NCBI RefSeq assembly: GCF_003002895.1
Contig: NZ_PVTI01000032.1
Location: forward strand, 1 to 33,929
From: Knoellia remsis
GTDB lineage: Bacteria > Actinomycetota > Actinomycetes > Actinomycetales > Dermatophilaceae
Length of the DNA: 33,929 nucleotides
Reading direction: 5' to 3'
Shown here: positions 7,292 through 15,599 of the stretch, one piece after another
Position numbering within the stretch: position 1 is the stretch's first letter
Layout of the letters: each line of letters starts with the position of its first letter
Made by a program: the position numbers and the translations under genes
Notes under the pieces: generated by a model
The model's database searches: none
Told to the model about the DNA's origin: nothing
The model's input: only the letters and a program-made list of their open reading frames with translations

Positions 7292-8941
7292 TCAGGCCCG
7301 CTTGTGGAGGGCGTAGGCGAGCTCGAACTGCTGGTCCTCGTCGAGGGAGTCGGCGAACTGGCGGTAGTGGGCGCGGTCTTTGGCGGTGGGCTTCTTCCCG
7401 CGCCAGGCGGGTGAGAGGTCGAGGTGGGCGTGGGCGACGTTGACCCATTGCCAGGTCAGGCCGTAGCCGACGCTGCTGTAGTGGGTGCCGGGGCGGAACT
7501 GTCGGGCCCACTCGTTGAACCAGCGGCTCATGTAGAGCCTGTGCTCGATCTTGGCTTCGGTGGCCCGATAGTCCCGCCGACGCGTCTCCTCGCCGGCCCG
7601 CCAGATCCGGGCTTGCCACTCGTCCGGGCTGACGAGCATCGTGGCCGAGCAGGCGCGGGCCAGGCGAACACCCATCGGCCCGGGCATGTTGAGGGCTTCG
7701 GCGGCGGCCTTCCACGACGTGACATCGGGGTGTAGCCGCGCCAGGGACAGGGACGCGAAGGCCCGGACGGTGTCCTCGCTGGAGTCGAACGCGCCTTGCA
7801 GGTGCTCGAGGTATTGGGCGTGCGGGATGACCTGGGGGATGACGAGCAGGTTGATCGGCATACGCGCTCCTGGGTGGGTGTCGAGGTGGTGGGACAGGCG
7901 GCGGTGCGGGGCGCGGGCCGCCATGACGAGCCGGGTCAGGGTGGGGGTCATGACCGTGTGGTCGGCGAGCCAGCCGAGGGGCCCGTCCGGGGTGGTCGGG
8001 GGGAGCTCGGACCACGGCGTCAACGCGGCCGCGGCGGCGTCGACGTCGGGGGCGGCCAGGATCGCGTCGGCGGTGGCCAGGGCGGCACCGCGGACACCGG
8101 GGTCGTCGGGTGGTCGGAGGCCCCACCGTGGGCCGCGGTCGCCGGTCCGCTGTTCTGCCTCGTGGGCGAGGGTTGCGGGCCAGTGGGCGAGGTCGGTGGC
8201 GGCGGGTTGGCCGGCGAGGTGGAGCATCAGGGTGGTCAGGTGCCGTAGGTCGGTCAGGTAGGCCGCGGGGCAGGCGGGCTGTCCGAGGACCTCGATGTCG
8301 TGGCCGTCGAGGGCTGCGTCGACCCGCCGCTGCGTCAACATGACAGCCTCGTCTGCCGGGGCGGTCGCGGTAGTGGTGAGGTCGTGTTGGCACTGGCGGG
8401 TGGGTCCGTCGCCGAGCGGGTTCCCGCACACCAGGCTCCCCCCGACGCGGCGGAGGTGCGAATGCCGTTGGTCGCGGAATGGTCGTTGGCAGGCGGGGCA
8501 TTCGGCGACGAGCAGGTCACCGTGGCGGGTGCAGGCGGTGACCGTCAGGAGCCGCCACGCGGTCTGCCATGCGCCGGTCTCCGCGAGACAGGTCGGGCAG
8601 ATCTGGGTGCCATGGGCGGGGACCCAGCCGCGGGCGGCGACCTGCCGGTAGGAGTGCCGGTCGGTTGGGTCGAGCCCGGTGAGGTCGAGGGCGGTGCCGT
8701 CGAACGAGGCGAGGGTCGCGGCATACACGGCCTGCTCGCCGACGCGGGCGAGGGCAGCGAGTCGGGCGACGGTGTCCGGGGAGGGGGCGAGGGTGAGGTA
8801 GCGGGTGCCGGCTCGGCCCCGGCCGGTAGCGGTGAGGAGTTGGGCGGTGGTCAGGCCGTTGGCGTCGGCGAGGTGCTCCAGCCAGGACTCGATCGACTCC
8901 CCGTCCTGAGGGGCGATCGACACCGGCAGCGCGACGGTCAT
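7292..8941 (-). CDS. tniQ: TniQ family protein, second copy (TnsD-like target selector), 549 aa
   Basis: TniQ/TnsD proteins bind a target site or a guide complex and recruit TnsC. The N-terminus (SIAPQDGESIESWLEHLADANGLT) is the conserved TniQ start, with a helix-turn-helix-like segment. Zinc-finger pairs CPTC (115-118), CTRH (137-140) and CPAC (148-151) are all intact. A large helical C-terminal part from about 200 to 549 is longer than minimal TniQ and fits TnsD-like DNA recognition. The ATG at 8941 overlaps the stop of the HAD gene (ATGA). It is the last gene of the operon. A second TniQ usually means a second targeting route. Confidence 0.88.
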   Translation of the reverse strand: MTVALPVSIAPQDGESIESWLEHLADANGLTTAQLLTATGRGRAGTRYLTLAPSPDTVARLAALARVGEQAVYAATLASFDGTALDLTGLDPTDRHSYRQVAARGWVPAHGTQICPTCLAETGAWQTAWRLLTVTACTRHGDLLVAECPACQRPFRDQRHSHLRRVGGSLVCGNPLGDGPTRQCQHDLTTTATAPADEAVMLTQRRVDAALDGHDIEVLGQPACPAAYLTDLRHLTTLMLHLAGQPAATDLAHWPATLAHEAEQRTGDRGPRWGLRPPDDPGVRGAALATADAILAAPDVDAAAAALTPWSELPPTTPDGPLGWLADHTVMTPTLTRLVMAARAPHRRLSHHLDTHPGARMPINLLVIPQVIPHAQYLEHLQGAFDSSEDTVRAFASLSLARLHPDVTSWKAAAEALNMPGPMGVRLARACSATMLVSPDEWQARIWRAGEETRRRDYRATEAKIEHRLYMSRWFNEWARQFRPGTHYSSVGYGLTWQWVNVAHAHLDLSPAWRGKKPTAKDRAHYRQFADSLDEDQQFELAYALHKRA

Positions 8942-9579
8942 GACGAGCCGGCTGGTGGTGTGCGCGACCTCGGGGCCTGGGCGTCGCGGAGGAAGTCGTG
9001 GAGGTGACTTTGCAGTTCCTCGCTGGGGTGGTCGCCATAGATCAGGTGAGGGCGCGGGGGCTCCGCCGCGCGCCGTCGTGATGCGTTGCTGGCTGTCGCG
9101 GTGTGGGTCGCGATCCAGTCAGCCAGGCTGGACAGGTCGTCGGAGGTCAGGCCGGCGCGCATGTCGGGCGCCACGAGCAGCACGTTCGTGCAGTTGGCGA
9201 GCCGGCCGGTGCCGGTCCACATCGCGCACGGCTCCAGGACGCCTACAGCGGGTGAGGCGTGGTCAGGGCGGAGCCTGGCGTCGATCCACACGACGTGTCG
9301 GATCTCGGGGTGCCGTCGTAGAAAGTCGTCAAGGGCTCGCTGCTTCCACCAAGGGGCGGGGTTCCACCGGTCCTCGGGCCGAACCGGGCGCGCCGAGGTG
9401 TCGGCGGGGGACGCGATCTCGGCCCAGGACCGGCCGGGCAGCAGGTCGAGGTGGTGGCGCATTGTGTGGGTCCAGTCGGTGAGCCAGTAGCAGCCGACCT
9501 GGCCCGGGCGGTGCAGATCGTCCAGAGCGGCACACATCAACGGCGACAGGTGCACACCGCCCTCATCATCGCCGATCAT
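8938..9579 (-). CDS. HAD-like phosphatase, C-terminal part (motif I lies in the upstream gene)
   Basis: Resembles the HAD domain found in Swiss Army Knife RNA-repair proteins: a segment LSPLMCAALDDL, motif II region CYWLTDW, a motif III lysine in WWKQRALDDFL and motif IV-like VVWIDARLRPD. The nucleophile motif DxDG is absent here but is present at the end of the preceding gene (DIDGVI). The ATG at 9579 makes an ATGA overlap with the upstream stop; an in-frame GTG at 9594 gives 218 residues. A one-base insertion in the TGGG run near the junction would fuse both into a normal HAD domain. Either it is a split enzyme, a frameshifted gene, or a sequencing error. Confidence 0.65.
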   Translation of the reverse strand: MIGDDEGGVHLSPLMCAALDDLHRPGQVGCYWLTDWTHTMRHHLDLLPGRSWAEIASPADTSARPVRPEDRWNPAPWWKQRALDDFLRRHPEIRHVVWIDARLRPDHASPAVGVLEPCAMWTGTGRLANCTNVLLVAPDMRAGLTSDDLSSLADWIATHTATASNASRRRAAEPPRPHLIYGDHPSEELQSHLHDFLRDAQAPRSRTPPAGSS

Positions 9580-10139
9580 CGTGTGTCGACCCACTGGGTC
9601 GAGGCGCCGATCGTTGCGATCACCCCGTCAATGTCAAGGACGACCGCGACCGGCGGCAGCCCGGCCGCTGCTTCCTTCATCGGGCCCGCCCCGGCGTCAA
9701 GCCTCCGGATGGCCACGACGGTTTCGTGCGTTTGTGCGAAGCTGGTCAACAGTCCGCGAAGGGCGTGGGTGATGTGAATCGCGGACGCGGGACGGGCGGC
9801 ATTGATAGCGGCAATGGAGCGGCGGCCTTCGTCGATGACCCACACGAGATCGTTGACGTGGGGTTGAAGCTCGGTGCCGAGCTGGTAACCCCTATGGGCG
9901 AGGCCGACGGTGATGGCGTCGGTCAGGCCGGGGAAGCTCGAGCCGTCGACGTGGATCACCTCCTCCGGCACACCATGCGCTGCCGTGAGATCTCGAATCC
10001 AAGAGGACACCTTCTCGTGGGTGTCGGCGACGGTGCCGCCGACCAGCTCCCGGGTGTCGGTTTGGAACATCAGGACGAGCGGGATGTGGGAGCCGTCGAC
10101 CAGGCGGATATACGTGGGGTAGACGTGCCAGATGCTCAT
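9576..10139 (-). CDS. Putative RNase H/integrase-core-like protein ending in a HAD motif I, 187 aa
   Basis: No family recognised with certainty. By eye the first 110 residues follow the order of a retroviral-integrase core: VDGSHIP (D15), a strand and TRELVGGTVAD resembling SRKIVGWAVSD, a helix ending GVPEEVIHVDGSSF (D65) resembling GVPPEVIHSDNGSQF, then LAHRGYQLG and an acidic VIDEG (D103/E104). Spacing D65 to E104 leaves 38 residues, near the DDx35E pattern. The C-terminus, after a linker, reads VAVVLDIDGVI (D169, D171), a HAD nucleophile motif whose domain continues in the next gene. It starts on an ATGA overlap with the whiB-like gene. Confidence 0.6.
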   Translation of the reverse strand: MSIWHVYPTYIRLVDGSHIPLVLMFQTDTRELVGGTVADTHEKVSSWIRDLTAAHGVPEEVIHVDGSSFPGLTDAITVGLAHRGYQLGTELQPHVNDLVWVIDEGRRSIAAINAARPASAIHITHALRGLLTSFAQTHETVVAIRRLDAGAGPMKEAAAGLPPVAVVLDIDGVIATIGASTQWVDTR

Positions 10140-10444
10140 GCGGTCCTCCGCTGTCTTGGGTGTCGTTGGCGGGCGAGGTCGAGGCGGCCATTGCGGTAGC
10201 CCTCACCGGCGGCGATGCCGGTATAACCGGACAGTTCGGCGAGGTCGGCGCACTCTGCGGTGATGGGGCAGGCGGAGCAGACAGCGGCCGGTGCGGCCAG
10301 GGCGGCGAGACGACCCGCCTGGGTGAGGGCGGCGGCAAACGTGTTCTCCCAGCGGCTCCACTCGATGGTGAGGTCTTTGCAGGCGCCGTCGGCCAGGGAC
10401 CAGGCGGCGTCGCGGGCGAGGACCTCGCGGCTGAACCCCCTCAT
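10136..10444 (-). CDS. WhiB-like iron-sulfur protein, about 102 aa
   Basis: Counting from an in-frame GTG at 10447, cysteines are at 23, 57, 60 and 66, i.e. C-x33-C-x2-C-x5-C, the WhiB pattern for a [4Fe-4S] cluster, followed by a GIAAGE turn in the place of the usual G[IVL]WGG motif and a basic tail (RNGRLDLARQRHPRQRRT). WhiB proteins act with sigma A or alone as redox- or NO-responsive transcription factors in Actinobacteria. Its tail is typical for DNA binding. The ATG at 10444 overlaps the previous stop (TGATG), and the gene is embedded in a transposition operon, which is unusual. Confidence 0.85.
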   Translation of the reverse strand: MRGFSREVLARDAAWSLADGACKDLTIEWSRWENTFAAALTQAGRLAALAAPAAVCSACPITAECADLAELSGYTGIAAGEGYRNGRLDLARQRHPRQRRTA

Positions 10445-10821
10445 CACCGCTCCCGTGCCCTGCGCGCTGGCGGCGGGTCGTTGGACCAGCGGGCGCGCAG
10501 GTCCTCGATCGCCGACGAGCAGGGAGTGATCGGTGTGACGGTGAGATCAGGGATCCCAGCGGTCAGGGCCGTCACGGTGTCGGTTGTGCACACGCCCACC
10601 ACGACCCCATGCCGGGTGATGACCCAGGTCCGTCTCGGCAGGGCTAAAGGTTTGGCGCTGGTGGCAGTGATCCATTCCTCGACCAGGTGTCGGAGCTCTT
10701 CGTAGTAGTGCTGGTAGTGGCCGTGGTCGATGCGCTCGAGCGGAGCGTCGTCGATCGCTGTGAGCATCGCCCTGGTGCGCTGGTGCAGGTTCTCCAGGGC
10801 GGGGTTGGCTATCGGTCTCAT
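10444..10821 (-). CDS. Hypothetical protein in the Tn7-like operon, 125 aa
   Basis: Not recognised. The ATG at 10821 overlaps the tniQ stop (ATGA) and has a GAGGAGAT ribosome-binding site, so the longer upstream reading is rejected as a tniQ shadow. The first 60 residues are helical with a His/Tyr-rich stretch (HGHYQHYYEELRHLVEEW); residues 70-110 form strand-like segments (RTWVITRHGVVVGVCTTDTVTALTAGIPDLTVTPITP), suggesting a small alpha/beta domain. Its fixed place before the WhiB-like gene suggests a joint function. Confidence 0.6.
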   Translation of the reverse strand: MRPIANPALENLHQRTRAMLTAIDDAPLERIDHGHYQHYYEELRHLVEEWITATSAKPLALPRRTWVITRHGVVVGVCTTDTVTALTAGIPDLTVTPITPCSSAIEDLRARWSNDPPPARRARER

Positions 10822-12341
10822 CCGTATCTCCTCGTGACGGGGGCCCAGGTCGCGTGGGTGGTGGGGATGGTGGTGACGTCGGCGTCGGCGAGCAGCTGCT
10901 GCCCGGTCTCGGCGAGGGTCAGGCGGGTCTCGGGGTCGATGGCGGCGTCGAAGGCTCGCACGTGTCGGTCGGCGATGAAGGGGCGCGGGCTGGTGAACGC
11001 CGGCCCGTGCGTGAGCCGCGTCCAGATCCACGTCAACGCGAGATCGTGCCCGGGGTGGCCGTCGATCTCCGGTAGCCGACCGGCGGCGAGAGGCAGCCGC
11101 GGGAGGCGGGTGACCGGTCGCAGGGTGTCGCGGCGCCGCTGGTAGTCCACCAGCCCGCCGTCGACGAGAGCGTCCACGGCGTCAGTCAGGCGAGCGGCAT
11201 CGAGGTCGTGGATGCCGCGGCCGAGGCGTATGCCGTCCAGCAGCAGGCTGGCGTCGTCGTCGGTGGTGCCGAAGGCGTGGCACGCGCGGGCTGAGGACGT
11301 CGCGCCGTCATGGACGTGGGTGAGCAGCATGTGCAGCGCGATCGCGAAGTGCCAGCGGGTCCGCCATACCGCCGGGTCGGGAAGGCCGTCCTCGCCGGGC
11401 GCGGGCAGCAGCGCGGGGACGTGGTCTGGCCGGATGCCGTGCCGCTTCACCTGGTGGGCCAGATGGGTGGTGAGCCACAGGAGGCGGCGGGCGTCGTCGC
11501 GGTTGAAGCCGGCGAGGATCGGCGCTGTCTTCGGTGGCGAGGGTGGCCGTTTGGGTAGATAGCGGCCAGCGTTGGGGACGTGCTGCGGCGGGACCGTCAG
11601 GGTGTGCCCGCGGCGGCGACGTTGTGCACTTTCGCGCAGCAGGCGGTCCCGGTGGTAGCCCGAGTGCAGGGCGGGTGCGGCCGCCGACAGGATGACGGCC
11701 ACTGTCCCTGGGTCGGGGCTGGGGAAGACGCCCCACCGGCGAGCCGCGGCCACGTCGAGCGCCGGCAGGCCGCTGGGCCGGTCGGGCCACTGGTCGTCGA
11801 TGGTCGGAGCCACGACGGCGCACACCCGCCGGAACGACCCGAGCCGGAGACGGGCCGACTGGTGGAAGACCGACGCCTCAGCCAGCGACGTGAGCTCGCC
11901 GACCAGGTCCACCAGCCGCGGCGACGGCACAGTCACCGACTCGGCCAGAGACCGGGCCTGGACCAACAGCAGGCGGCAGTCACGGCATACCGGAGACAGG
12001 GCGGACTGCCAGAACAGCTCGCGCCGACCGGTCAGGGGGGTGCAGCACAGGCACACCCACTCCACGCTGAAATGCAGAAGCCAACCGCCCCGATGCGTCT
12101 TGCCGCGCCCGCGGACGGTCGGCGGATAGCGGTCCATCGTCAGACGCGCCGCTGTACCGGCGTCGAGGCCGGCGAGGGCAGCAACAGTCTCTAGTTCATC
12201 TTCAGGAACGCCGACGTCGTGCCGGTGTGCTGGGAGGACCCGGCGGCGGGTCACGCCGTTGGCCTCGGCGAGGCGCCCGGCATATGCAGTGAGTGGCTCG
12301 CCGGGCTGGGGCGTCGGTCGGACGGGAAGTAGCGCTGTCAT
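10818..12341 (-). CDS. tniQ: TniQ family protein, first copy, 507 aa
   Basis: Follows tnsC directly (ATGA overlap at 12338-12341), the usual location of tniQ. N-terminal motif LPVRPTPQPGEPLTAYAGRLAEANGVT matches the TniQ start. Cysteine pairs are present at about 97-100 (CLCC) and 119-122 (CRDC), a reduced version of the TniQ zinc fingers seen intact in the second copy. The C-terminal half is Arg/His-rich and helical. It probably bridges TnsC to a target-recognition factor; which of the two TniQ proteins binds DNA directly cannot be told. Confidence 0.88.
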   Translation of the reverse strand: MTALLPVRPTPQPGEPLTAYAGRLAEANGVTRRRVLPAHRHDVGVPEDELETVAALAGLDAGTAARLTMDRYPPTVRGRGKTHRGGWLLHFSVEWVCLCCTPLTGRRELFWQSALSPVCRDCRLLLVQARSLAESVTVPSPRLVDLVGELTSLAEASVFHQSARLRLGSFRRVCAVVAPTIDDQWPDRPSGLPALDVAAARRWGVFPSPDPGTVAVILSAAAPALHSGYHRDRLLRESAQRRRRGHTLTVPPQHVPNAGRYLPKRPPSPPKTAPILAGFNRDDARRLLWLTTHLAHQVKRHGIRPDHVPALLPAPGEDGLPDPAVWRTRWHFAIALHMLLTHVHDGATSSARACHAFGTTDDDASLLLDGIRLGRGIHDLDAARLTDAVDALVDGGLVDYQRRRDTLRPVTRLPRLPLAAGRLPEIDGHPGHDLALTWIWTRLTHGPAFTSPRPFIADRHVRAFDAAIDPETRLTLAETGQQLLADADVTTIPTTHATWAPVTRRYG

Positions 12342-13384
12342 CGCCGTGTTTTCCCTGCCGCGGTGGCTGCGTCGATCTGTCCGTCGAGCGAGCGATCGCT
12401 GAGGTCGACCGCGTCGAGGTCGTCGTGGGTAATGACGCTGCGCCGTTCGTGGATGGCGTCTAGGACCGACCCGGTGACGAGCTTGGCCACCTCCCCGACG
12501 AAGCCTTGGGTGCGTCGCCAGACGTGCTGCGCGAGTTTGGTGACGAACAGGTCCGGAGCAGCGTCGGGCAGATGCTCCAGAGGCCGGTTGGCCGCGGTCG
12601 CGAGCAGGTCCTGCCAGGCAGCCTTCTTCTCGACCGTGCTGATCTGGAAGGCGTCGATGGTCATCGTCGTCAGCCGTGCTCGGATCTGCGGGTCATCAAG
12701 GATGGCGGTGCTTTCGAGATGCGCGCCGACCAGGATGACGGTGCCCCTGTTGACCTCTCCGAGTTCGGTGTTGAGGAACTTGATGTAGTCCAGCACTGCT
12801 CGGCCTTGCGCGCTGGTGGTGCGGAGCATGTGAGCGTCGTCCAGGATCACGACCTGCACCCCGTGCATCCGTAGCGCATGGAGCACCCGGGTGGTTGTGG
12901 TTCGGGCGAGACCCTCTGGCGGATACCCCAGGTAGAGCAAGATCAGTGCGTTGATCTCCTTGATCGAGCTCGACGCCATGAGTGTCACGTAGACGACCGG
13001 CACCCAATCCGCGGTCACGCCAGGCTGGGGGGACCAGGTGGGGCGCTCCTCGTTCGCTTGTCCGCCGAGGACTCCGCGGTACACGCCGAAACCCCAGTGC
13101 TTGAGCAGTGTGGACTTGCCCGCTGAGAAGGGCGCGGTGACCGCGACCATTGGCATCGCTCCCGGCGGTCGAAGTCGGTTCGTCGCGACGATGTCGTCGA
13201 GGTGAGCCGCGACCGCCTCCATGGGCCTGGAGACGACAACCGTCGCGTTCATCGCCCCTGCCAGACGACGGAAGTAGTCGTCCCTGCACTCTCGTGACAG
13301 GCTGTCGAAGTCGGTGATGGAGACCGGATCAGGCCAAGTGGGGGCCGGAGTGGTTGCCTGTCGATGCCAGTCTCGAACGTCCAC
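12338..13384 (-). CDS. tnsC: TnsC/TniB-like AAA+ ATPase, 348 aa
   Basis: AAA+ regulator that forms filaments on DNA and links target selection to the TnsAB transposase. Walker A APFSAGKST is at residues 84-92 (the first glycine is replaced by alanine), Walker B VVILDDAHML with D182/D183, and a sensor-type strand TVILVGAH about 40 residues later. The GTG at 13384 starts 1 nt after the tnsB stop; an earlier in-frame start would overlap tnsB by 77 bp. The stop overlaps the tniQ start. Length is near that of TnsC from compact Tn7-like elements. Confidence 0.9.
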   Translation of the reverse strand: MDVRDWHRQATTPAPTWPDPVSITDFDSLSRECRDDYFRRLAGAMNATVVVSRPMEAVAAHLDDIVATNRLRPPGAMPMVAVTAPFSAGKSTLLKHWGFGVYRGVLGGQANEERPTWSPQPGVTADWVPVVYVTLMASSSIKEINALILLYLGYPPEGLARTTTTRVLHALRMHGVQVVILDDAHMLRTTSAQGRAVLDYIKFLNTELGEVNRGTVILVGAHLESTAILDDPQIRARLTTMTIDAFQISTVEKKAAWQDLLATAANRPLEHLPDAAPDLFVTKLAQHVWRRTQGFVGEVAKLVTGSVLDAIHERRSVITHDDLDAVDLSDRSLDGQIDAATAAGKTRR

Positions 13385-13385
13385 G

Positions 13386-15599
13386 TCACACCATCTCTCG
13401 GTAGTCGGGCCAGGGCTCTTCGTCGGTCTCCTGAGCCGGCTCGGACACGGCCGTTTCCGCACTGTTGTTCGCGCGGACAGCGGTAGGGAGGCGGACGACG
13501 TTGCCCTGTTGTGCGAGTTCCACAGCGCGATGGGCCTCAGCGACTTCGTCGTGGTCGCGTTGGGCCTGTCCCCAGCGGATGTAGGCGGCCGAGAGCTGGG
13601 CTCGTGACTCGTCCTTGCCCTTGGGAGTAGTCAGATCGCCGATCTCGTCGATGATCTGGAGCATGATCGTGCGCTTCTTGAGCGCGCGGTTGCCTCCGCG
13701 TTCCTGGATGCGTTCGTTGACGCGGTCGACGAGGACGTCGACCAGGGGGGCGTCGATGAGATGGCGTCCTCGCCAGCCGATCTCGTGGATGCGGTCGGTG
13801 TCGGGGTGACGGAACCAAATGCGGGTCATGTCGCGCGGGTCGTGGTGGAACGGGATCGCGCTGTCCTGCTCCCGGAAGGTTCCCTTCCGCACGTCGCGGA
13901 AGTCCTCGAGGACCTCGTCGTCGTAGGTCAGGTTCTTGAACTCGACCCCGGCGTGGCCGGGCGCGAGCCAGATGATGGGGAGGAACTGGTAGATCAGGTC
14001 GGGGTGCACCGGGATCGTGATGCGACCGGTGATCGCGAAGAGTGCGTCCCAGTACTCCAGCGGTGTGACGCGCCTGCCAGGTTCACCCGGGAGGTGCAGT
14101 CCGTCGTGTGGTTGCCTGCTGTAATCCAGGGTGAGAAAGCGCTGCATGTCGGTCAAGTACTTCTCGGCGGTACACATCGGCTCATCGGCAACAACCCCGA
14201 CCCACGACCCCCTCTCATAGATCCCGCGGCCCTTGAACGCGTCGGACTGCTGGTAGAATCGCTGGTAGGTCTCGTGGAGCCTCTCAATATGGGGGTTGTC
14301 ACTGGGCTTCTTCCCGCGGCTGAGTTGCAGGGTGATGCCGAACTGGTCGAGCAGCGACCGGAAGTGCTTACCGACGTAGATGGAGCCATGATCGGACCTC
14401 ACCGAGGTCGGCGTCACGCCAGGGACTTGGTGCTCTCCCCAAATCGCCAAGTCCGGCTTAGCGGCGCCCCGTCTCCCGGTCCGCACCGGGTTTCCGTTGA
14501 AGTCCAGGGACTCAGGCACGCCGATCCATCGCCAGTCGTCGATCGTCGGACCGTCGGGGCCCTGCTCGACGAGCATCGACTGCTGCCGCATGGAGTCGTA
14601 GAGCAGTAGGCCGACGTCGACACCGTTGGCGGAGCGGGGGAACAGGCGCATCGCCGTGACAACCCGCGATGGCGTGCTCATCATCGAGCCGATCTCGACG
14701 CTGACGGGCCGGTCCTGGATCGGGTCCCAGATGAGGTTGTCGCCGCGGCAGATGTCGGTGCAGCACTGGGTGCTGTGCTGCGCCGGGTAGCTTTCATGCC
14801 CTGAGACCTTGCGCAGACTGCGGGACTTCTGCTGCTTGGTCGTCCTCCCGATGGCCCGCCAGTGATGGCTGAGGTACTCCTCCATCAGCCGCTCGGGCAG
14901 GTTCTCGATAACCAGCCCTTCCTGCTTCATCTGCAGGCGGATCCGTCGTTCGATCTCGTTGCGGCTGATCGCGCTCCGGCGACCGTCGAACTGGCGGAAG
15001 TGCTCCTCGGCGATCCGTCGGAAGTTGGCATCGAGGGCGTCGAAGCCTTGCTTGTCCCGGATGCTGCGTCCGTCGACGACGCCGCCGAGACCGAGGGTCA
15101 TCCAGTTCTTGTCCCAGGTCATCATGGCTCGGCCGGAGATGCTCGGCTTCTGGATCTCCCCGTCGTAGACGCGCTGCATGATCGTCCGGTCGACGGTCCG
15201 TTCGAACGACACCAATCGACTCATGTGCTCGTAGCGCTTAGTGATGCTCACGCCGTAGGTCTCGCCAAACGGCCAGAAAGGCTCGCCTGGTTGCGCGAGT
15301 TCGGCTACGCCTTCGCGATAGCCGGTACGCACCTCCAGGATGCATTGCTGCCGGAACAGCGCGCTCGCCTGAACGTCCGCAGGGAGCTTAATGAACCAAG
15401 GTAGGAGCGAGGAGTGGAGCACCTGGACGCCGGACTCGCTGACCTCTCGAGCATCCAGCTCGGTGTAGGCGGTGAAGTACGTGTGTCCCGTGGAGTCCCT
15501 CAGATGTGCCCCGTGGCGGTCGATCTCAACCACGATGGCAACTCCTCGGTTGGTGAGGATGCGCATCCCGGTGGAGATCTCGACGGTGGCTCTACTCAT
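13386..15599 (-). CDS. tnsB: TnsB-like DDE transposase (Mu transposase/integrase core), 737 aa
   Basis: Catalyses 3'-end strand transfer. The catalytic triad reads D282 (CTDICRGD), D403 (VRSDHGSIY) and E439 (NPHIERLHETY), giving exactly D-x35-E, so the enzyme looks active. N-terminal residues 1-250 hold the end-binding helix-turn-helix domains (RRSAISRNEIERRI), and the C-terminus has a Mu-transposase beta-barrel (LIYQFLPIIWLAPGHAGVEFKNLTYDDE) followed by an acidic tail that would contact TnsC. The ATG at 15599 overlaps tnsA by 8 bp; the upstream in-frame extension lies inside tnsA. Confidence 0.93.
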   Translation of the reverse strand: MSRATVEISTGMRILTNRGVAIVVEIDRHGAHLRDSTGHTYFTAYTELDAREVSESGVQVLHSSLLPWFIKLPADVQASALFRQQCILEVRTGYREGVAELAQPGEPFWPFGETYGVSITKRYEHMSRLVSFERTVDRTIMQRVYDGEIQKPSISGRAMMTWDKNWMTLGLGGVVDGRSIRDKQGFDALDANFRRIAEEHFRQFDGRRSAISRNEIERRIRLQMKQEGLVIENLPERLMEEYLSHHWRAIGRTTKQQKSRSLRKVSGHESYPAQHSTQCCTDICRGDNLIWDPIQDRPVSVEIGSMMSTPSRVVTAMRLFPRSANGVDVGLLLYDSMRQQSMLVEQGPDGPTIDDWRWIGVPESLDFNGNPVRTGRRGAAKPDLAIWGEHQVPGVTPTSVRSDHGSIYVGKHFRSLLDQFGITLQLSRGKKPSDNPHIERLHETYQRFYQQSDAFKGRGIYERGSWVGVVADEPMCTAEKYLTDMQRFLTLDYSRQPHDGLHLPGEPGRRVTPLEYWDALFAITGRITIPVHPDLIYQFLPIIWLAPGHAGVEFKNLTYDDEVLEDFRDVRKGTFREQDSAIPFHHDPRDMTRIWFRHPDTDRIHEIGWRGRHLIDAPLVDVLVDRVNERIQERGGNRALKKRTIMLQIIDEIGDLTTPKGKDESRAQLSAAYIRWGQAQRDHDEVAEAHRAVELAQQGNVVRLPTAVRANNSAETAVSEPAQETDEEPWPDYREMV

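Noticed and set aside
7212-8501. 429-residue minus-strand frame overlapping tniQ2
   Set aside because: Pro/Arg-rich shadow of the tniQ2 gene; the tniQ frame has zinc motifs and normal composition.
9576-9600. Programmed -1 frameshift joining the RNase H-like and HAD frames
   Set aside because: No slippery heptamer is present; ATGA coupling, as used at four other junctions of this operon, or an indel explains the arrangement more simply.
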